A DNA stretch of 64,000 bases from Brachybacterium sillae (GTDB lineage: Bacteria > Actinomycetota > Actinomycetes > Actinomycetales > Dermabacteraceae): the NCBI RefSeq assembly GCF_025028335.1, contig NZ_JAFEUW010000001.1, positions 496,001 through 560,000 on the forward strand, given 5' to 3'. Below the pieces are notes generated by a model. That model saw only the letters and a program-made list of their open reading frames with translations, did no database searches and was not told the origin of the DNA. The position numbers were made by a program, and so were the translations under genes. Numbering within the stretch: position 1 is the first letter of the stretch; each line of letters starts with the position of its first letter. This document shows positions 55,256-63,118 of the stretch, piece by piece.

Positions 55256-56399
55256 GACCGGGGTGTCCGATCAGCGCTCCGGGCGGCCCGAGCGGCGACC
55301 CGCCCATGACCCATGGGAGGGTCTGGACGTGCGGCCCCTGGATCCTCTGCGGTCGTTCAAGGTCAAGCTGGGGGTCCTGGTCGCCACCACCGTGACCGTC
55401 GGGGCGGTGCTGACATGGGCGGGTCTGCGCTCCTCCGTCCCGCCGTGGGTCACCATCCCCGTCGTCGTCGCCCTGTGTCTCGTGGTGACCCAGATCCTCG
55501 CGCGCGGCATGACCCGCCCGTTACGACAGATGACGCGGGCGGCCCGGGCCATGGCCCGCGGCGACTACTCCCAGCGCATCGATGCCACCAGCCGGGATGA
55601 GGTGGGGCAGCTGGCGGAGGCGTTCACGGTGATGGCCCGCGATCTGGAGCAGACCGACCGCCTGCGCCGCGACCTGGTGGCGAACGTGTCCCATGAGCTG
55701 CGCACACCGGTGGCGGCCCTGCGCGGTCAGCTCGAGAACCTGGTCGACGGTGTCACCGCCCCCGACGAACGGTCCCTCGGGGTGGCCCTGACCGCGACGG
55801 AGCGGCTGAGCGAACTGGTGGACCACCTGTTGGATCTGTCGCGGATCGACGCCGGGGTGGCCGCCCTGGACCGGCAGCGCATCGACCTGTTGCCCTTCCT
55901 GCACGAAGCAGTGGATGCCGCCCAGCTGGCGGCCGCCGCGCGGGGCCGGGAGGTGCGCTGGCTGGTCGATGTCCGGCCGCGCGACCTGTGGGTGCAGGCC
56001 GATCCCGCCCGGCTGCACCAGGTGATCGCGAACCTGCTCGACAATGCGGGGCGCCACACCCCACCGGGCGGACAGGTGCGGTTGCGCGCCGGGGAGGGCG
56101 AGGACGGCCGATCGGTGTGGATCGAGGTGGAGGACGACGGCCCCGGCATCCCCCGCGACGAGCGCGAGCGCGTGTTCGAGCGGTTCCAGCGCGGCGGTGG
56201 GGCCGACGCCACCGGAGGCACCGGGCTGGGCCTGGCGATCGCGCGCTGGGTCGCGGAGCTGCATGACGGCACCATCGAGGTCGCCGACCCCGGCCGGGAC
56301 GCGGCGTCGGGGCCGGAGGCCAGCTCCCGCATCCGCCTCACTCTGCCTCGGCGGGACCACGTCTCGGATCCGCAGGACGGGGAACGTCCCAAAGGGTAG
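55248..56399 (+). CDS. sensor histidine kinase with minimal extracytoplasmic region
   Basis: A 383-residue kinase: two membrane helices (about 41-58 and 67-85) separated by only about 8 residues, a HAMP domain (86-138, RPLRQMTRAARAMARGDYSQR), the phosphoacceptor His149 in NVSHELRTPV, and an ATPase domain with NLLDNAGRHTPPGG, DDGPGIP and GTGLGLAIA. With almost no extracellular loop it probably senses the membrane or a partner protein. The ATG at 55248 overlaps the regulator's stop; a GTG at 55230 is an alternative. Confidence 0.93.
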   Translation: MPETGVSDQRSGRPERRPAHDPWEGLDVRPLDPLRSFKVKLGVLVATTVTVGAVLTWAGLRSSVPPWVTIPVVVALCLVVTQILARGMTRPLRQMTRAARAMARGDYSQRIDATSRDEVGQLAEAFTVMARDLEQTDRLRRDLVANVSHELRTPVAALRGQLENLVDGVTAPDERSLGVALTATERLSELVDHLLDLSRIDAGVAALDRQRIDLLPFLHEAVDAAQLAAAARGREVRWLVDVRPRDLWVQADPARLHQVIANLLDNAGRHTPPGGQVRLRAGEGEDGRSVWIEVEDDGPGIPRDERERVFERFQRGGGADATGGTGLGLAIARWVAELHDGTIEVADPGRDAASGPEASSRIRLTLPRRDHVSDPQDGERPKG

Positions 56400-56402
56400 G
56401 GT
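56397..56402 (+). promoter_or_regulatory. -10 box of kgd
   Basis: TAGGGT overlaps the kinase stop codon and lies 45 nt before the kgd GTG, so kgd probably has its own transcript as well as any readthrough. Confidence 0.4.
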
Positions 56403-56447
56403 TGGTCCGACCGCTCCCGACAAGATGAGAAGGCTGGCGATCCGAGG

Positions 56448-59400
56448 GTGTCAGAGCAGACACGGTCCGTGGCAGATGTGGACCAGGAACCGGAGTTTGG
56501 ACCCAATCAGTGGCTCGTCGACGAGCTGCACGAACAGTGGACGCGCGACCCCTCCAGCGTCGACCCGAGTTGGGCGTCCTTCTTCGCCCAGCGGCAGACC
56601 GGAACGGCCGGGGCGTCGGAGATGACCACCCCGGCTGAGTCGGCGCCGACCGGGGAGTCGGCGGAGTCGGACCCATCGGCTGCGGCCGCCGCGGCGACTG
56701 CGTCGGACGCGTCCACGACCGAGGCGCAGAAACCTGCCCCGGTGGATCCGGAGAAGACCCCCGCGGCCGACCCGGCCGATCGCTCGACGGTCGACGGCGA
56801 CGAGCGTTCCTCGGCCGCCTCGCCCTCCCCCGATTCCACCCCGATCCCCGCGAAGGACAGCGCTGCCGTGTCCCCCGACGCCCCGAAGGTGTCCACCACC
56901 TCCGATCGCCCCCGCAAGACCGCACCCGAGCCCTCCCCCACGGCCGATATCGAGCCGATCGAGCCGGAGGTCGTGAAGCTGCGCGGCCCCGCCGCCGCGG
57001 TGGTCCGGAACATGGATGAGTCGCTCACCGTGCCCACCGCCACCAGCGTGCGGGACGTGCCGGTGAAACTGTTGTTCGACAACCGCATCGTCATCAACAA
57101 CCACCTCAAGCGGCAGCGCCAGGGGAAGGTCTCCTTCACCCACCTCATCGGTTTCGCGATGGTCGAGGCGATCATCGAGCTGCCCGACATGAACAACGGC
57201 TTCGAGGTCCGCGACGGCAAGCCCGTGATGCTGCGCCGCGAGGACGTGAACCTGGGCCTCGCCATCGACATGCCGCGTCCCGACGGTTCCCGCGGCCTCG
57301 TGGTCCCGAACATCAAGGCGGCCCAGCGGCTGGACTTCCTGGGCTTCTGGAAGGCGTACGAGGACGTGGTGCGCCGTGCCCGCGCCAACAAGCTGACGAT
57401 GGACGACTTCACGGGGACGACCGTCTCACTGACCAACCCCGGTGGCATCGGGACGGTGCACTCCATCCCGCGCCTGATGGCGGGTCAGGGCACCATCCTG
57501 GGTGTCGGCGCCATGGACTACCCGGCCCCGTTCCAGGGGGCGAGCGCGGAGACCCTCGCGGACCTCGCGATCTCCAAGGTCATGACTCTGACCTCCACCT
57601 ACGACCACCGGATCATCCAGGGCGCCGCCAGCGGTGAGTTCCTGAAGATCCTCAGCACGAAGCTGCTGGGCGAGGACGGTTTCTACGACCGCGTCTTCAC
57701 CGCCCTGCGGATCCCCTACGAGCCGATCCGCTGGGTGACGGACAACCCCCTGCACGATTCGCAGGAGGAGAAGTTCGCGCACGTGATGGACCTGATCCAC
57801 GCCTTCCGCGTGCGCGGCCATCTGATGGCTGACACCGATCCGCTGCAGTACCGCCAGCGGCGCCACCCCGACCTCGACGTCCAGACGTACGGCCTGACCC
57901 TGTGGGATCTGGACCGCACGTTCCCCACCCGGGGCCTGGGCGGGAAGCCGGAGATGACGCTGCGCGACATCCTCCAGGTCCTGCGGGATGCCTACTGCCG
58001 CACCATCGGTGTGGAGTACATGCACCTCGCGGACCCGGAGGAGCGCGGCTGGCTGCAGCGGCAGTTCGAGACCCCGCGGGAGCCGCTCACCAAGGAGCAG
58101 CTCACCCACATCATGGATCGCCTCAACGCCGCGGAGGCCTTCGAGACCTTCCTGCAGACGAAGTTCGTCGGCCAGAAGCGCTTCTCCCTCGAGGGCGGCG
58201 AGGCCGTGATCCCCCTGTTGGATTCGATCCTGCACGACTCCGCGCACGACGGCGTGGAAGAGGTCTGCATCGGCATGGCCCATCGCGGTCGCCTCAACGT
58301 GCTGTCGAACCTGGCGGGCAAGAGCTACCGCCAGATCTTCCGCGAGTTCGAGGGCACCCAGTCCAGCCTGGGATCCGGTGATGTCAAGTACCACCTGGGC
58401 ACCGAGGGCACCTACACCGCACGCGACGGGGAGACCACCAAGGTGTACCTAGCGGCGAACCCGTCCCACCTGGAGGCCGTGAACCCGGTGCTCGAGGGCA
58501 TCGCCCGTGCGAAGCAGGACCGCCTGGAGCGCGGCGGCCGCGACTTCCCCGTGCTGCCGATCCTCATCCACGGCGATGCCGCCTTCGCCGGCCAGGGCGT
58601 GGTGCCCGAGACCCTGAACCTCTCCGAGCTGCGCGGATACCGCACCGGGGGCACGATCCACGTCGTCATCAACAACCAGATCGGCTTCACCACGGAGCCG
58701 ACCAGCTCACGCTCCTCGTACTACTCCACCGACATCGCCAAGGGCACCCAGCTGGCGGTGATCCACGTCAACGGCGACGACCCGGAGGCGTGCGTGCGGG
58801 CCGCGGAGATCGCCTTCCAGTACCGGCAGAAGTTCCACCGAGACATCGTCATCGACATGGTGTGCTACCGCCGCCGGGGCCACAACGAGGGTGACGACCC
58901 GTCGATGACCCAGCCGATGATGTACCGCCTCATCGATGGCAAGCCGAGCGTGCGCAAGCTGTACACGCAGACGCTCATCGAGCGCGGTGACCTCACCGAG
59001 GACGAGACCCAGGACGTGGTGCGGAACTTCCAGAAGCACCTGGATCAGGCCTTCACCGAAGCCCGTGACGCCGGCCCGGAGTCCACGAACGCCGACGAGG
59101 ACCCGGCCGCGTCGCGCTCCGAGGTCGCCGGGTTCGAGCTGCCCGCCTCCCAGCGTGGTGAGGCGCGCACGGAGGGTCCGGTGGAGACAGCCGTCGATGC
59201 CTCCGTGCTGGAGCGCATCGGGGATGCCCAGGTCGGTTGGCCCGAGGGGTTCGCGGTGCATCCGAAGCTTGAGCCGCTGATGCGCAAGCGCCAGCAGATG
59301 TCCCGCTCGGGTCGCATCGACTGGGCCTACGCCGAGCTGCTGGCCTTCGGCTCGCTCCTCATGGAGGGCACGCGGGTCCGTCTGGCCGGTCAGGATTCGC

Positions 59401-60335
59401 GCCGCGGCACCTTCACCCAGCGCCACAGCGTGCTGATCGACCACGAGACGCAGGACACCTACACGCCGCTGCTGCACCTGTCGGAGGATCAGGCCCGCTT
59501 CAACGTCTACGACTCGTCCCTCTCGGAGTTCGCGGCACTCGGCTTCGAGTACGGCTACAGCGTGGAGAGCCCGGACTCGCTGGTGCTGTGGGAGGCGCAG
59601 TTCGGCGACTTCGTCAATGGTGCGCAGACCATCATCGACGAGTTCATCTCCGCCTCCGAGCAGAAGTGGGGGCAGAACTCGTCCGTCGTGCTGCTCCTCC
59701 CCCACGGGTATGAGGGCCAGGGGCCGGACCATTCCAGCGCCCGCCTGGAGCGCTTCCTGCAGCTGTGCGCCGAGGAGAACATGCGCGTCGCGGTGCCGTC
59801 CGAGCCGGCGAACTACTTCCACCTGCTGCGCAAGCAGGCCAAGCAGGAGCCGCGGCGCCCGCTGATCGTCATGACCCCCAAGTCGATGCTGCGCAACAAG
59901 GCCGCCGTCAGCGCGGTGGCGGACTTCACCGAGGGCTCGTTCCGACCGGTCATCCCCGACACCACCGTCGACCCGTCGAAGGTCACCCGGGTGCTGCTGA
60001 CCAGCGGCAAGCTGTATTGGGATCTGGTGGCGCACCGTGAGGCGGAGGGCATCACCGACACCGCCATCGTGCGGGTGGAGCAGCTCTACCCGCTGCCGTC
60101 TGAGGAGCTGCATGCGGCGATCGACCAGTACCCTGACGCGGAACTGGTGTGGGTCCAGGAGGAGCCGCGCAACCAGGGCGCCTGGGGGTACATGGCCGTC
60201 ACCTTCGCGGTGAACGTCGGCCGGACCCTGCGCCATGTGGCGCGCCCGGCCTCGGCCTCTCCCGCGACCGGTTCGGCCAAGCGCCACAAGGCGGAGCAGG
60301 AGGAGCTCGTGCAGCGGGCCTTCACCCGGTTTTGA
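56448..60335 (+). CDS. kgd: multifunctional 2-oxoglutarate metabolism enzyme (E2-E1 fusion)
   Basis: A 1295-residue actinobacterial fusion serving the 2-oxoglutarate step of the TCA cycle. Residues 1-45 are the E1-type N-terminus (FGPNQWLVDELHEQW); 46-180 an Ala/Ser/Pro-rich acidic linker with no lipoyl domain; about 185-410 an acyltransferase catalytic domain with His387 in YDHRIIQG; the rest is thiamine-diphosphate E1 (GMAHRGRLNVL, LIHGDAAFAGQG, INNQIGFTT, LPHGYEGQGPDHSSARLERF). In relatives it joins the pyruvate dehydrogenase complex and is controlled by a GarA/OdhI-type protein; neither is in this window. GTG start. Confidence 0.97.
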   Translation: MSEQTRSVADVDQEPEFGPNQWLVDELHEQWTRDPSSVDPSWASFFAQRQTGTAGASEMTTPAESAPTGESAESDPSAAAAAATASDASTTEAQKPAPVDPEKTPAADPADRSTVDGDERSSAASPSPDSTPIPAKDSAAVSPDAPKVSTTSDRPRKTAPEPSPTADIEPIEPEVVKLRGPAAAVVRNMDESLTVPTATSVRDVPVKLLFDNRIVINNHLKRQRQGKVSFTHLIGFAMVEAIIELPDMNNGFEVRDGKPVMLRREDVNLGLAIDMPRPDGSRGLVVPNIKAAQRLDFLGFWKAYEDVVRRARANKLTMDDFTGTTVSLTNPGGIGTVHSIPRLMAGQGTILGVGAMDYPAPFQGASAETLADLAISKVMTLTSTYDHRIIQGAASGEFLKILSTKLLGEDGFYDRVFTALRIPYEPIRWVTDNPLHDSQEEKFAHVMDLIHAFRVRGHLMADTDPLQYRQRRHPDLDVQTYGLTLWDLDRTFPTRGLGGKPEMTLRDILQVLRDAYCRTIGVEYMHLADPEERGWLQRQFETPREPLTKEQLTHIMDRLNAAEAFETFLQTKFVGQKRFSLEGGEAVIPLLDSILHDSAHDGVEEVCIGMAHRGRLNVLSNLAGKSYRQIFREFEGTQSSLGSGDVKYHLGTEGTYTARDGETTKVYLAANPSHLEAVNPVLEGIARAKQDRLERGGRDFPVLPILIHGDAAFAGQGVVPETLNLSELRGYRTGGTIHVVINNQIGFTTEPTSSRSSYYSTDIAKGTQLAVIHVNGDDPEACVRAAEIAFQYRQKFHRDIVIDMVCYRRRGHNEGDDPSMTQPMMYRLIDGKPSVRKLYTQTLIERGDLTEDETQDVVRNFQKHLDQAFTEARDAGPESTNADEDPAASRSEVAGFELPASQRGEARTEGPVETAVDASVLERIGDAQVGWPEGFAVHPKLEPLMRKRQQMSRSGRIDWAYAELLAFGSLLMEGTRVRLAGQDSRRGTFTQRHSVLIDHETQDTYTPLLHLSEDQARFNVYDSSLSEFAALGFEYGYSVESPDSLVLWEAQFGDFVNGAQTIIDEFISASEQKWGQNSSVVLLLPHGYEGQGPDHSSARLERFLQLCAEENMRVAVPSEPANYFHLLRKQAKQEPRRPLIVMTPKSMLRNKAAVSAVADFTEGSFRPVIPDTTVDPSKVTRVLLTSGKLYWDLVAHREAEGITDTAIVRVEQLYPLPSEELHAAIDQYPDAELVWVQEEPRNQGAWGYMAVTFAVNVGRTLRHVARPASASPATGSAKRHKAEQEELVQRAFTRF

Positions 60336-60389
60336 GCCCCCGCCCGCCCCGCACACGTCCCCGTCCGTCCGTCCCAGAGGAGAACCACG

Positions 60390-61028
60390 GTGAGCTCCAC
60401 CGAGTCATCCACGCCCGCCGGGCCGCCCCGCATCCGCCTGATCGCCCTGGGCGACGAGCTCCTGGCCGGAGTGGGTGATGCCCGGGCGCTGGGCTGGCTG
60501 GGCCGGGCGGTCGCGAGCGAGCAGGGCCCGGACGCCCGGATCGACCTGTTCACCTCGGCGATCCCGCAGGAGACCTCCGCGGAACTGGCCGAGCGCTGGA
60601 CACAGGACGTCTCCCGTCTGACCGACGCCCACGCGGCCTCCGCGGGGCTGGTGGAGCACCGGGTGGTGCTGGGTCTCGGCTCCGCAGACGTCACCACCGG
60701 CATCTCCCTGGCCCGCTCGCGCCTGAACCTGGCGAAGGTGCTGGACGGGCTGGAGCGGATGCGCACCCCCGCCTTCGTCGTCGGGCCGCCTCCGGGGCTG
60801 GACCGGGGTCGGAACCAGGCGATCCGCGAGCTCTCGGCGGCGTTCCACGACGTGTGCGCGCGCCGTCGCGTGGACTACGTGGACATGGTCGGGGGTCTGG
60901 AGGGGCACGACCAGTGGATCGAGGACCTCTCCCGCACGGGTGGCGAGCGTCCGGGTCAGACCGGATACGGTCTCATGGCGTGGCTGGTCCTGCACGGCGG
61001 CTTCGGGCGCTGGCTGGGCACCGACTGA
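60390..61028 (+). CDS. SGNH-fold protein lacking the GDSL serine
   Basis: A 212-residue protein with SGNH/GDSL-hydrolase layout. The first block reads LIALGDELLAGVGD, with Glu where the catalytic Ser of GDSL would be. The block with the oxyanion Asn reads LGLGSADVTTG, with no GxND. It also lacks an obvious C-terminal DxxH. It is therefore probably not a classical esterase. No signal peptide, so cytosolic. The GTG at 60390 has AGAGGAG upstream; 54 bp after kgd on the same strand, so co-transcription is likely. I cannot assign a function. Confidence 0.8.
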   Translation: MSSTESSTPAGPPRIRLIALGDELLAGVGDARALGWLGRAVASEQGPDARIDLFTSAIPQETSAELAERWTQDVSRLTDAHAASAGLVEHRVVLGLGSADVTTGISLARSRLNLAKVLDGLERMRTPAFVVGPPPGLDRGRNQAIRELSAAFHDVCARRRVDYVDMVGGLEGHDQWIEDLSRTGGERPGQTGYGLMAWLVLHGGFGRWLGTD

Positions 61029-61063
61029 CCGGGCGACCCGTCAGAAGGGGCACCGGCAGACCT

Positions 61064-61077
61064 GTGGCAGAATGGTC
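61064..61077 (+). promoter_or_regulatory. promoter element of bL37
   Basis: GTGGCAGAATGGTC contains a plausible -10 CAGAAT, 33 nt before the bL37 ATG. It matches 12 of 14 bases with the element upstream of rpmE. Confidence 0.4.
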
Positions 61078-61106
61078 CGGCTGTCCCGGCGAGAAAGGAG
61101 CGCGCC

Positions 61107-61181
61107 ATGAGCAAGCGAGGCCGCAAGCGCAAGGCCCGTCGCCGCAGCGGCGCCAACCACGCCAAGCGTCCCAACGCCTGA
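61107..61181 (+). CDS. 50S ribosomal protein bL37
   Basis: A 24-residue, extremely basic protein (MSKRGRKRKARRRSGANHAK ...) ending KRPNA. The motif KRGRK at the start and ANHxKRPN near the end match the actinobacteria-specific large-subunit protein bL37 first seen in mycobacterial ribosome structures. The ATG has a strong GAAAGGAG at 6-7 nt. It is shorter than common gene-calling limits and easily missed. Followed by a 20-bp hairpin terminator. Confidence 0.88.
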   Translation: MSKRGRKRKARRRSGANHAKRPNA

Positions 61182-61220
61182 CCGGTGGCGCACGGGCGCC
61201 GAGGCGCCGAGCACGCGACG

Positions 61221-61261
61221 ACCAGGAAGGCCCCGACCCTCAGGGTCGGGGGCTTCCTGGT
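61221..61261. terminator. bidirectional terminator between bL37 and the anti-sigma gene
   Basis: Near-perfect 20-bp inverted repeat (61221-61240 with 61242-61261), one mismatch, centred on 61241, lying between the converging bL37 and anti-sigma genes. Confidence 0.85.
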
Positions 61262-61280
61262 CTCCCGACGCTGGGAGACC

Positions 61281-61634
61281 TCAGTGACGTCGGATCTGCG
61301 TCTGCTCCGTGGTCACCCGGGTGGTGCCATCCGCGGAGGTCACCGTCACACGCCGGTAGGCGACGGAGATCCGCTCCCGCAGCGCGGCCGGCGCCACCTC
61401 CTGTCGGCAGCTGCGCTGCAGCAGCGCCTTCATCCGGCGCAGCCGCTCCAGTTCGTCATGGCACTCGGGGCACTCGGCGACGTGGGCCAGAAGCCGCTCC
61501 AACTCGGCGGGGCTCAGCTCGTTGTCGGCGACCTCCTGCAACCGGTCGGCGGGGCGAGGGGCGGCCGCCGCGTCCCCACCGGGGCCTCGCCGGCCGCTGT
61601 CGCGCCGTCCCCAGGGTCCGATCGAACTGCTCAT
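61281..61634 (-). CDS. zinc-binding anti-sigma factor (RsrA-like)
   Basis: A 117-residue partner of the adjacent sigma factor. It has the ZAS zinc motif [12 protein letters not shown] (His-x3-Cys-x2-Cys) near 50-60 and one further Cys in RSCRQE. The N-terminal cysteine that forms the redox-sensing disulfide in Streptomyces RsrA is absent; the first 30 residues are Gly/Arg/Ala-rich. It overlaps the sigma gene by 4 bp, so it should be made in step with it. Whether it still senses thiol oxidation is open. Confidence 0.88.
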   Translation of the reverse strand: MSSSIGPWGRRDSGRRGPGGDAAAAPRPADRLQEVADNELSPAELERLLAHVAECPECHDELERLRRMKALLQRSCRQEVAPAALRERISVAYRRVTVTSADGTTRVTTEQTQIRRH

Positions 61635-62284
61635 GCGTCCTCCTCCCGCGCGTCCGTCCGCACGTAGCCGTGCTCCACCGCGTAGTCACCGAGCAGCTCA
61701 CGCAGCTGTCGGCGTCCGCGATGGAGGCGCGACATCACGGTGCCGATGGGCGTGTCCATGATCTCCGCGATCTCCTTGTAGGAGAACCCCTCCACGTCCG
61801 CCAGGTATACCGCCATGCGATAGTCCTCACGCAGCTCCTGCAGTGCGTCCTTGACCGCGGAGTCCGGCAGGGCGTCCAGCGCCTCGTTCTCCGCGGAGCG
61901 CAGACCTGTGCTGGTGTGGGACTCCGTCCGCGCCAGCTGCCAGTCCTCCACCTCGTCGCTCCACGCCTCCTGCGGGCGCCGCTGCTTCTTGCGGTAGGTG
62001 GAGATGTACGTGTTGGTCATGATGCGGAACAGCCAGGCGCGCAGGTTCGTCCCCGGGGTGAAGCGGTCCCGGGCGCGGAAGGCCTTCATGAAGGTCTCCT
62101 GCACCAGATCCTCGGCGTCCTGCGGGTTGCGGGTCATGCGCAGGGCACCGCCGTACAGGGCGTCGAGATGCGGCAGGGCGTCGCGTTCCAGGTCGAAGCC
62201 GGCGCCGTCGGCGGCGCCCTCCTCGACGGTGGGGGTTCGATCCGTTGCGACCCCCACCTCGGGCTCGGTCTCCGTGGCGTTCAT
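61631..62284 (-). CDS. ECF sigma factor, SigR/SigH group
   Basis: A 217-residue sigma factor. Region 2 reads [25 protein letters not shown] followed by [15 protein letters not shown]; region 4 reads [19 protein letters not shown] then [20 protein letters not shown]. This closely follows SigR/SigH, which drives the thiol-oxidation response (thioredoxin, mycothiol genes, protein quality control). The ATG at 62284 is preferred; the longer frame upstream is not conserved-looking. A TATCGT box (62293-62298) would make the message nearly leaderless. I see no GGAAT-type self-recognised promoter in the 140 bp upstream. Confidence 0.93.
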   Translation of the reverse strand: MNATETEPEVGVATDRTPTVEEGAADGAGFDLERDALPHLDALYGGALRMTRNPQDAEDLVQETFMKAFRARDRFTPGTNLRAWLFRIMTNTYISTYRKKQRRPQEAWSDEVEDWQLARTESHTSTGLRSAENEALDALPDSAVKDALQELREDYRMAVYLADVEGFSYKEIAEIMDTPIGTVMSRLHRGRRQLRELLGDYAVEHGYVRTDAREEDA

Positions 62285-62358
62285 CGTCGCTGACGATACG
62301 GCACGGACCTGCTGCCGATCTGCGGGCCCTGAGGACCTGCGTGCGGCGCAGGTCACGA

Positions 62359-62364
62359 TAGGCT
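62359..62364 (+). promoter_or_regulatory. -10 box of the DoxX-like gene
   Basis: TAGGCT lies 60 nt before the ATG at 62425, in the 140-bp gap divergent from the sigma factor gene. Confidence 0.35.
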
Positions 62365-62424
62365 GAGGGGTGCATCCACCGGCGACCGCCGGTTCATCGT
62401 CTCCCCCAGGAACGTGAGGTCACC

Positions 62425-63081
62425 ATGTCTGTGGTCCGCAGCATCGCCCGCCCCCTCCTCGCCGCCCCGTTCATCCTCGAGGGTGTTCGCACCGCGTCGG
62501 ATCCCGAGCGCGTCCTCGGTGTCATGCCCCAGGCCACCGACCAGATCAACCAGCAGTTCGCCGCCAGCAGCGCCCCGTCGTTCCTCGACGCCCACACGCT
62601 GGTGCGGGCCACCGGTGTCGCCGCCGCCGCGGCCGGTCTGATGTACGCCAACGGCACCGCGCCGCGCCTGGCCTCCGCCCTCCTCCTCGGCACCACCTCC
62701 GTCGGCTGGGCCGGCCGCAAGCGCATCTGGGAGCTCTCCGGCGAGGAGCGCTTGCAGGAGCTGCAGTCCCTGCTGTCCGACCTGGGCCTGATCGGTGGCG
62801 TGCTGCTCGCCGTCGTCGACCACGACGGGCGTCCGAGCCTCGGCTACCGCCTGGAGAAGCTGGCCGAACAGGGCCGCAAGAAGGCCGAGCGCAAGCAGCG
62901 GGAGGCCGAGCGCGCCAAGGCGGGCAAGAAGGCCGCCAAGACCGCGAAGAAGGTCCGCCGGGACGCGACCTCGACCTCCCAGAACCTCGCCCGCTCCGCC
63001 CGGCAGGCCGTCGGCGGCGGTGATGCCCTCTCCCAGCTTCTCGACGAGATCTCGCGGACGCTGGCCACTCCGCGCCGCTGA
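62425..63081 (+). CDS. DoxX-family membrane protein with basic coiled tail
   Basis: A 218-residue protein. The N-terminal 130 residues fit a DoxX-type fold with about four helices (ARPLLAAPFILEGVRT, LVRATGVAAAAAGLMYANG, LASALLLGTTSVGW, LGLIGGVLLAVVD). The C-terminal 80 residues are a very basic Lys/Ala/Arg helix, then a short segment (DALSQLLDEISRTL). DoxX proteins have been linked to redox and thiol stress in mycobacteria, which fits the neighbouring sigma factor, but no enzymatic role is clear. Function uncertain. Confidence 0.8.
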   Translation: MSVVRSIARPLLAAPFILEGVRTASDPERVLGVMPQATDQINQQFAASSAPSFLDAHTLVRATGVAAAAAGLMYANGTAPRLASALLLGTTSVGWAGRKRIWELSGEERLQELQSLLSDLGLIGGVLLAVVDHDGRPSLGYRLEKLAEQGRKKAERKQREAERAKAGKKAAKTAKKVRRDATSTSQNLARSARQAVGGGDALSQLLDEISRTLATPRR

Positions 63082-63118
63082 CCCGCCGCCCCGCGCGGCC
63101 CCCTCTTCCAGGAGACCC

